DNA from: Reticulascus tulasneorum
Lineage: Eukaryota; Ascomycota; Sordariomycetes; Glomerellales; Reticulascaceae
Assembly (NCBI GenBank): GCA_001557505.1
Contig: LSAX01000006.1
Location: forward strand, 1,860,001-1,924,000
Direction of reading: 5' to 3'
Length of the DNA stretch: 64,000 nt
Shown: in pieces, positions 57,730 through 64,000 of the stretch
Numbering within the stretch: the stretch's first letter is position 1
Layout of the letters: the number at the start of each line of letters is the position of its first letter
Position numbers and translations under genes: made by a program
Notes under the pieces: generated by a model
What the model was told of the DNA's origin: nothing
Seen by the model: only the letters and a program-made list of their open reading frames with translations
Databases searched by the model: none

Positions 57730-59957
57730 ATGGATTCCCCAAGCGGCAAGGCATCGGACTTCGAGCGGAGGACTTCTGCAAGAGCATCGATGAGGCTCTC
57801 AACCGCCGGCGATGACGATGATTATGATTTGCACGCAATGCAAATCTCAGATGGGTTCAGGCCAACCAACCTTCCCTCGTCACACGGCGTAAATCCATCA
57901 CTGCCTTCCGATCTACCAGCTCCATCCATTCTGGACAGCCAATCTAATCCGAGAATTACCATGTCGAATCGTCCGTCGAGTATCGCGAAGCCGCCCCGTC
58001 CCCAAGATTCGCTGTCCCTGAGGCATGATGGAGGGACGAATCCTCAACTACTTGGACCTGTCCTCTCAAGAGTGTCCAGCGTCTCAACGGACTCTGTTAT
58101 AGTACGATCGGAGAGCCCATATCAAGGACCTTCTGGCCCGTCACATCCTTACCAGATGTATCCACAGAGAACGTTCAGTGTGGCGACTACATCCACCGCG
58201 CCACTGTCGGAACGATCGTACACTGGACCTCGAGGTCCAACTCACCCATATGGAATGTATGCCCAGAATACCATTCCGGCTGATGATCAACGAGGAGAAT
58301 CGATTCCTGTCGGTTTCTCGGGAGCCAATGATGGCTATCAAAGACGCATTGGCCCTGATGGGGAGGAGGCCGCGGATCTTATCGGTCCGCTGGGCCACAC
58401 AGAAGAACTTCCCCCGTATACACGGTATCCGGAGGCTGCATATCTCGTAAAGACCGATCCGGAACCCCAACCCCAACCCCAACCTACCGCTGCCCCAGTG
58501 GTTTCCGTTGGCCCCATACCTGGTGCTGGAGGCATAGGACTGGCAACCCGTGATCCCGAGTTTGCGTCCAGGGACGATCTCGACTCACCGCGATCACGAC
58601 TCTCTGCTAGGAGCTTCACATCCGATGCCAGCCAGCATGAGATTAACACAGCTGCTCGACAACTAACAGAGAAGGAACAAACCCGCCGGTGGCAGAACAG
58701 GGCGAAGAGACGAGTATGCGGCATCATTCCTTATTGGGCCATCTGCTTATTGGCAGTCGCGCTGGTCATTATGTGAGTTTTTCTCCCTGGGTGCTCATGT
58801 CATTAGCTTTTTCTGACGTGTGGAACAGGGGCATCATCATTGGTGCGGTGATTGGGACATTCTTTGCAAAACATAAGAAGCCTCCCCACCGTGACAAAGA
58901 TGCTCTACCGCAGACCCTGCCATGGGTTGATGCCACTCCTCTTTCCACCTTGCCTGTTGATCTGCCCCCACTTGATACAGGGACTTGGGGACTGCCTCCC
59001 CTCATTGCCAGTCAGGCGCCCAGCACGTGTTTCAATGATCCCACTCAGGCCCAGGCTTGGACGTGCAACATTCCCTTCACAGTTTACTTCATGTCCATTG
59101 AAAAGTTGCCCAACGAACCCCCAATCAGCGATTACACATTGCGTCTTACCACCGTCAACAACACTGGGATGTTTGGCAAATACTCCTGGGGCACCCAACC
59201 CCCCTTAATCATGGACCCACTCAGAATGATACTTGTCAACGATACCTTCGAACCTGGTCGCGGACCCGCATGGTTTGCCCAAATGACCTACAACAAGACT
59301 GTCATCATCGCAGAAGATAGGTTTTCTGGCGCCACGGGCTCGGGGGCGGTTTCGAAGAGGAACTGGGGCTCACCGCCTCCCCCTTCCAGCGGCGACTTCA
59401 AGAGGAAAGGTATAATAGGCGCCCAAGTTGGCGATCGGCCGTGGATTTGTACATGGCCCGGCACAATTCTTGAGGTGTTCGTCTACCCGAGTCAGAACAA
59501 CAGCTTCCGGAACTATTCTCCTCCGAGCAGCTCGGTGACCGGATCATGGCCAGTACCTACCTTAACAACATCATCTATCGCCTCACGTACAGCAAGTGGG
59601 CTCCAGTATACGTCGACACCTACTAGTAGTGCATCGCCTTACAAAGATATGCCGAAATTCGAGCCGCCACCAGCCTATCCTAAAGTTATCAAGTTCGAAG
59701 AACGTCGCGTTTCTGGAGACGACGCTACCACGGCGGTTTGTCGACAGGTTGAGGTCATCGAAGACGGCCAGAGTACGCGACCAGTTCTAGACGAGGACGG
59801 GGACGCCATCGAGGTGATAATTGTGGAAAATTTGAAAGCAGAGCCATCGGCCTCCTACACCGAATCCAAACGATGGATGCCCGGCTCGGAGCTCTTCTCT
59901 AGGGACGGCCCAGCGAACGAGCTGAGCGACTGTGGCTGTATCTGGTGGTTCACTTAG
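57730..59957 (+). CDS. Type II transmembrane protein, DUF7820-like
   Basis: The predicted coding sequence is join(57730..58772, 58829..59957), 723 residues; a 56-nt intron with branch point CTGAC splits the membrane segment (ALVIM-GIIIGAVIGTFF). The N-terminal ~325 residues are cytoplasmic-type disordered sequence with two copies of a SYTGPRGPTHPYGMY-like repeat (SPYQGPSGPSHPYQMY and SYTGPRGPTHPYGMY) and a PQPQPQP run. A single hydrophobic span follows basic RRWQNRAKRR, which predicts a cytosolic N-terminus. The outer domain has PWVDATPLSTLPVDLPPLDT, two Cys (STCFND, WTCNIP), NxT sites and IVIAEDRF-like strands, and ends in a Ser/Pro-rich stalk and a Cys-containing tail. The outer domain resembles the fungal family now called DUF7820; function unknown. 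Confidence 0.85.
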
Positions 59958-60781
59958 GCCACTCACTCTAGGACCCTGCATCTTTGAAACGGCGAATGAA
60001 TTTGGACTCTGTAAAGCATCAATGGAACTGGAGGCATTCGGATATTTTACGGTTTATTCTTTGGCTGGCGTTGAATTTTTGCTAGCCGCTGTCATGGGAC
60101 ACATAGGATGCCATGTTGAGCCTAGTCAGATTTTGTCTCTCGGGTGGGAAATACCTATGGGGCAGACATTAGGAGTTTTGAATGAGGATAGTGTATCTGC
60201 TTGGAGGACTAAAACGGTTGGAATACTTTGGTTGGAACGCGCACGGCATTATGTAGAGAGTTACTGATGGTAAGGCTTCTTGTACACGCACAACTATTTA
60301 CCTTTAGAATTGCCTGAAATTCTTCCTGCGTTGTGATTCGAAGCATGTACAAGGATCAAGCATATAGCATCGCCCCGTACCTCCGCTTCGATGACCTTGC
60401 AGAGCCTCTTCCACTTTTAGGACGCTACCTGATTCAAGATACCGATACAGGTGTTGCTTCTCATCAGAATACCCGGATGAGGCGTGGCCCTTTAGACGCT
60501 CACACGGCCTTGCAAAGACTCGAAAGCTGCTCTTCTTGATGTCTCATGACGTCTCGTATTTTCCGCATTGCACGGGGCCACCATAATTAGGCTCCCTGCC
60601 CAACCATACAAGATTCTCGAGCAGGTCTAGGGCCACACCAGATCGCTATTTTCCGTGGCGATCGCCTATCAAGCACACGCCTATTGCCAAGTAGATCTGG
60701 TTATTAGATGAACCACACTAGTTAGCCTAAGGAAAATCGCGGTCGCTTCTCCTGCTTCGCCAGAGCTGAAGGCTCATGGTA
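59958..60781. other. Intergenic between convergent genes
   Basis: The 824-bp stretch holds both 3' UTRs. A 111-residue plus-strand frame (59932-60267) overlaps the preceding stop and has no family features. Nothing else is evident. Confidence 0.4.
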
Positions 60782-61771
60782 TCAAAGATCAGAAGCCAGC
60801 CCATTCAGAAAGCTATCAGCCATCTTCTTGGCCCTCCTTGCCTCAATCTCCTTCCTGCGCTCGTCAATCTCTCTGCGACGAGCCTCCTTCTTCTCTTCCC
60901 GCTCCTTGCGCTCCTTTTCGGTTTGTAGCCGTTCATCTTCCAACGCCTGCATCTCCTTCGCCCTTGTCTCTTCGTCCTTGCTGAATTTGTAGAACCCGAC
61001 GCCCTTGGTTCGTATCTCCTTGTCAGCTTCGTAGTGTTTCATCTCCGGAGGAGTGGCGCTGCGGTCCCTCTTACGCGCCAAAGCCTCCATTTCGTCTGGA
61101 TCATCCGGGTTGAAGGCCAGAGTCTGAACTGCGTCGCCGTAGATCAGCTTATCCGGTGCCTTGGGCCGCGCCGAGATTCGGTCCAGCTCCTCGGCCCCGA
61201 GTAAACCCCTACGTCTTTGTCTTTCAAACCTCTCTTTATCTGCCTTGGTTCCCCGCCGCATACGACCAAACTCATCCTCGTACTCGATGATTTCGTCATC
61301 CCCCTCATCTTCGTTGTCGGTACCGGAGCTTGATAAGCCTTCCTTGTGGCCATCTTCCGCCTCTGCCCATTTTCTGTCGAAGTCTATGAGTGGCGCCGCT
61401 TCGTTCTCCTTCGGAACGTAATCGCCTCTTTTCATGGCTGCATATAGGCGTGCCTTCTCCTCCATCCTGCGTCGTGACCGAGCTAGGTTCTCATTCTCCT
61501 CTTCCGTACCATGTACATCCTTCAGCACCAATTTGTTTGTCCCCTGGGACGTGCTTTTGCTGCCACCAGCACGTCGCTTGGCTATGGCAGTGGTGAAGAG
61601 ATCATCTTTTGTTTTCGATGTCCGAGGTCTTTCGGCTGAGGTTCTGGAAGCGGAAGACTCAGACATGAGCGAAGTGAGTTGTGCGGTGAAGTCAAGGGAT
61701 GTCGAGAGAGCCATGTTGCGTTTCCGCTTCTTTGGTTGTGGCTGGCCGTAAAGATTCTGATCCTGAGGCAT
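60782..61771 (-). CDS. CCDC174-like (DUF4078) RNA-associated protein
   Basis: A single exon from the ATG at 61771 encodes 329 residues (an upstream GTG is not a credible start). The N-terminus is basic (QPKKRKRNMA). The protein is rich in charged helices, with the acidic segment TDNEDEGDDEIIEYEDEFGR at residues ~150-175 and KAPDKLIYGDAVQTLAFNPD. The DUF4078 signature GVGFYKFSKDEETRAKEMQAL is at residues ~255-275, followed by a Glu/Arg/Lys coiled coil to the end (KERKEREEKKEARRREIDER). Human CCDC174 is nuclear and linked to the spliceosome/exon-junction complex; the same role here is inferred from family membership. Confidence 0.88.
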   Translation of the reverse strand: MPQDQNLYGQPQPKKRKRNMALSTSLDFTAQLTSLMSESSASRTSAERPRTSKTKDDLFTTAIAKRRAGGSKSTSQGTNKLVLKDVHGTEEENENLARSRRRMEEKARLYAAMKRGDYVPKENEAAPLIDFDRKWAEAEDGHKEGLSSSGTDNEDEGDDEIIEYEDEFGRMRRGTKADKERFERQRRRGLLGAEELDRISARPKAPDKLIYGDAVQTLAFNPDDPDEMEALARKRDRSATPPEMKHYEADKEIRTKGVGFYKFSKDEETRAKEMQALEDERLQTEKERKEREEKKEARRREIDERRKEIEARRAKKMADSFLNGLASDL

Positions 61772-62261
61772 ATTGCTGGGATTGCGAGATTGCTTTAGCA
61801 CCTCTATAGTTCTGCGAATAATTGTTGGTTTGATCTTGAAGTCCGAAGAAGTAGAGCGTTCTGGTTTAGTATGCTAAAGCCGTCAAACGTCCATGGGTTT
61901 GTAGCTCTAAAGATCCCGTCCACTGTAGACAACCCCACTATGGACACTTCTAGCCCGGTGGACAGGCGTTGCCATTCAGCTGCCGCGGGAGTGGGGTGGC
62001 CTACCATCAACGAATCCATGGTCAAATTATTATGGCTTACGTGAAGAACACGCGAGAAAGCCAGGAAACGATGTGACCAACGAAACAAGATCATCCAGAG
62101 TTTACCAAGCCAGGACCATGATCATACAAGTATTCCCAGAAATTTTTATTAGAAGATATTATTTGCCGTCAATTTCCGTTCCGTCGGGATGATCCTATCA
62201 CTAAAGAGCGCGAGCCTGCAGTGGCAAGCCACTGCCCAGCGCCGAAGCAAGCTGTCCACAG
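61772..62261. other. Intergenic
   Basis: The 490-bp gap carries the CCDC174-like promoter and the 3' UTR of the small membrane protein gene. Nothing else is evident. Confidence 0.35.
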
Positions 62262-62694
62262 CTACCCTGGACCTGCCAGTTGGTTGGGACTGCTTGCAGG
62301 CTTGACTCGATTCCGGGCCTCCAAAATGCTATCATCTGGTTGCATGGTGAGCCTTGCCGTGGATACCCCATTGTCGTCACCGAACGAAGCCGTTCGCGCA
62401 TCTCGTTCTTCCGTTTCCTCTGGCCGGACAGTGTTGCGATTGAAACAGAGTCTCCAAACCCATATGACGATGTCGAGGGCGATCAGAAAAGCCGCCGGGA
62501 ATATGAAGATTAGGCCTAGTACAATCTTGATATGATCAGCACTAATGCGCCGCCGCGGAACAGGAGGCAGAGAGCTCTCAGAGACATACGAAGGCCCATG
62601 AAATATACCTAATCGCTGCCGGGTATTCCGACGACATGAGACCACAGGTGGCAATCCTGTTGTACCACGGTGCCTCCTGTGTAGCCTGGACCAT
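62262..62694 (-). CDS. Possible small single-pass membrane protein
   Basis: A long hydrophobic stretch (VLGLIFIFPAAFLIALDIVI, nt ~62459-62520) followed by RLCFNRN and a polar tail is encoded without an ATG in its own frame. An upstream exon starting at 62694 (MVQATQEAPWYNR...) can be joined through a 67-nt GTATAT..TTAG intron as complement(join(62262..62541, 62609..62694)), giving 121 residues. The join is in frame but not confirmed by any family. The topology would put a ~50-residue N-terminus on one side and the charged tail on the other. No homologue is recognised. Confidence 0.4.
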
Positions 62695-63448
62695 CTCGAA
62701 TAACTCGCCTGCAGATTTGGGTTCGATAGCGCAGGATTAATGGTCTGTTTGGTAAACAGCGCGAACGACGGTTGGGATATTGGCCTGTGATGTCTCCGTA
62801 CGGGAACTCGATATTGGCGGGCTGGAAGTCAATTCATGCCTGCTGTGGCTGGCAGATTATTCAACCTTAAGCCTCGTTCCTCCCGTGACGGCATTACAGC
62901 TGAAGCGACGTCCCCGGGCACTTGAGCACGTTGGAGGAGAGAGGGAAGACAGAGATCTCGCAGTTAGCTGGGGCGACTACTACGCCACTACCAGCGCTGT
63001 CTTGTGACCGGCCGGCAATGCCCAACAAGCGGCTGTTACGTTTGGTTGATAGCAGTTCCTGATCAGCCACTCTACGAAGTAGATGGGACGCGAACCCGAG
63101 CCTCGGGGAAAGAGGGTCACCGCCTTCCTTGAATGGCACCTTATCAGCGCAGAAGAGGTTTAGCGCGGGGTAGCTTGTCTCCCACCTTATCCATAAAATT
63201 AATTACAGTACGGATGGGTAAGAAGAAACTTGACATGCCCACTGTAACATGGTAATTGTACACCATTGCGTACCAAGCTTTGTCAATATCCATTGTCAAA
63301 CTGCAACCCAAAAAAAATTCCATCCGATTACCTACGCGCATCAAATCGCGACTTGAGTATCACTCCCATGGTGCAGATTCTGGCACGGCATCTCAACTCA
63401 CGCTGCGCCGTTCGGAAACATCGCTGGCCTTTGCAACAATTTTCCACA
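62695..63448. other. Divergent intergenic region
   Basis: The 754-bp region is upstream of TRM8 (+) and the possible small membrane protein (-). No coding sequence of recognisable type is visible. Confidence 0.35.
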
Positions 63449-64000
63449 ATGGTTGGCCCTAAATTGAAGGGAGCAAAGCGCGTGGCATATCGCAATGCTC
63501 GAAACCAAGGAGCAGCAGCCGAGATGCCTAAGAAGAAGTTCTACAGACAAAGAGCGCATGCAAACCCGTTCTCCGACCATAATCTGAACTAGTTAAGCTT
63601 GGCCATCTTGAACTTTGGCAGGGCTACCCGACTAACGACACTGCCAGTCCAGCAATCCCCGATGAGATGGATTGGTCGCTATACTTCCCTGCCCTCAATG
63701 TTGAACGAACACCAGCCTCCCCAATCGATGCAGATAATCCAAAAGAACAATGCATAGACACCTTAGCTTCGACGACGAAGTCACTGCAAAGAGATGTGGA
63801 AGTCGTGGATATTGGTTGTGGTTTCGGGGGACTGCTCGTGGCTCTGGCCCCCCTCCTGCCAGAGACACTGATGCTGGGTGAGGCTCCTTCGGCCAGTCTC
63901 ACATAAAGCCTCTCTAATTATCTAGGAATGGAAATCCGAACACAAGTAACAGAGTTTGTCCAGGACAGAATACAAGCTCTAAGGGCCCAAAATGTGGCCC
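63449..64000 (+). CDS. trm8: tRNA (guanine-N7-)-methyltransferase catalytic subunit, 5' part
   Basis: The predicted coding sequence is join(63449..63591, 63648..63877, 63926..>64000); the gene runs off the window. The N-terminus is basic (MVGPKLKGAKRVAYRNARNQ), followed by RQRAHANPFSDHNLNYPAIP and MDWSLYFPA, which are conserved in Trm8 and fix the first intron (56 nt, branch point GACTAAC, acceptor CTGCCAG at 63647). The SAM-binding motif is VEVVDIGCGFGGLLVALAP. The third exon begins GMEIRTQVTEFVQDRIQALR. With Trm82 the enzyme makes m7G46 in tRNA. The ATG at 63449 gives the usual Trm8 start; longer upstream frames are not homologous. Confidence 0.95.

Noticed and set aside
59932..60267. 111-residue plus-strand frame after the type II membrane protein
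   Set aside because: It overlaps the end of the upstream coding sequence in another frame and lies in its 3' UTR; the hydrophobic segment is not linked to any start or family.
1..64000. CRISPR arrays, integrated viruses, intact transposons, rRNA
   Set aside because: I looked for regularly spaced repeats, terminal inverted repeats, reverse transcriptase or transposase motifs and rRNA-like sequence and saw none.

Overview
The window is nuclear DNA of a filamentous ascomycete, most likely a Sordariomycete. The genes are protein-coding and well spaced. Introns are short (about 48-104 nt) with GT..AG ends and CTRAC-type branch points. The proteins match typical Pezizomycotina versions of NDC80, PEX14, HMG-CoA synthase, ERCC1/Rad10, Trm8 and an L-galactonate dehydratase very like that of Trichoderma. 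I found no rRNA, tRNA, CRISPR array, virus or intact transposon. Exon joins were worked out by hand from reading frame, splice consensus and family conservation, and are given in each entry.

Layout. 1-10 kb: the 3' part of an unrecognised Ser-rich gene (+), a 2.1-kb gap, and a ~2026-residue membrane protein (-) with a very long disordered tail. 12.7-20 kb: an FMN-binding split-barrel protein (+); a membrane-anchored spermidine-synthase-like protein (-); a secreted SURNod19-like protein with a His-rich repeat insert (+); a 105-bp minisatellite; and L-galactonate dehydratase (-), a D-galacturonate (pectin) catabolic enzyme. 20.7-28.9 kb: a small DUF1772-like membrane protein (-), an unknown acidic/Ser-rich protein (+), ERCC1/Rad10 (+), a 75-residue hydrophilic protein (+) and a secreted GH47 alpha-1,2-mannosidase (-). 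31-36 kb: a VIT1/CCC1 iron transporter (+), a NAPE-PLD-type metallo-hydrolase (-) and a doubtful or decayed gene (-). 36.3-45.9 kb: NDC80 (-) and PEX14 (+) sharing a 448-bp divergent promoter, an HSL-type esterase (+), and HMG-CoA synthase (-). 48-64 kb: a BCS1-like AAA ATPase with a Lys/Glu tail (-), an S/P-rich protein (-), a 4.5-kb divergent gap, a type II membrane protein resembling DUF7820 (+), a CCDC174-like protein (-), a possible small membrane protein (-), and the 5' part of the tRNA m7G methyltransferase TRM8 (+, running off the end).

Most genes are housekeeping and do not form an obvious cluster. The most unusual items are a 7-nt microexon in PEX14, the His/Glu/Pro repeat inserted inside the SURNod19-like domain, the giant membrane protein with many dispersed Leu-Trp/Met-Trp motifs and three DW-x2-AL repeats, and the 105-bp tandem repeat between two convergent genes. 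I do not see a convincing multi-gene novel system.
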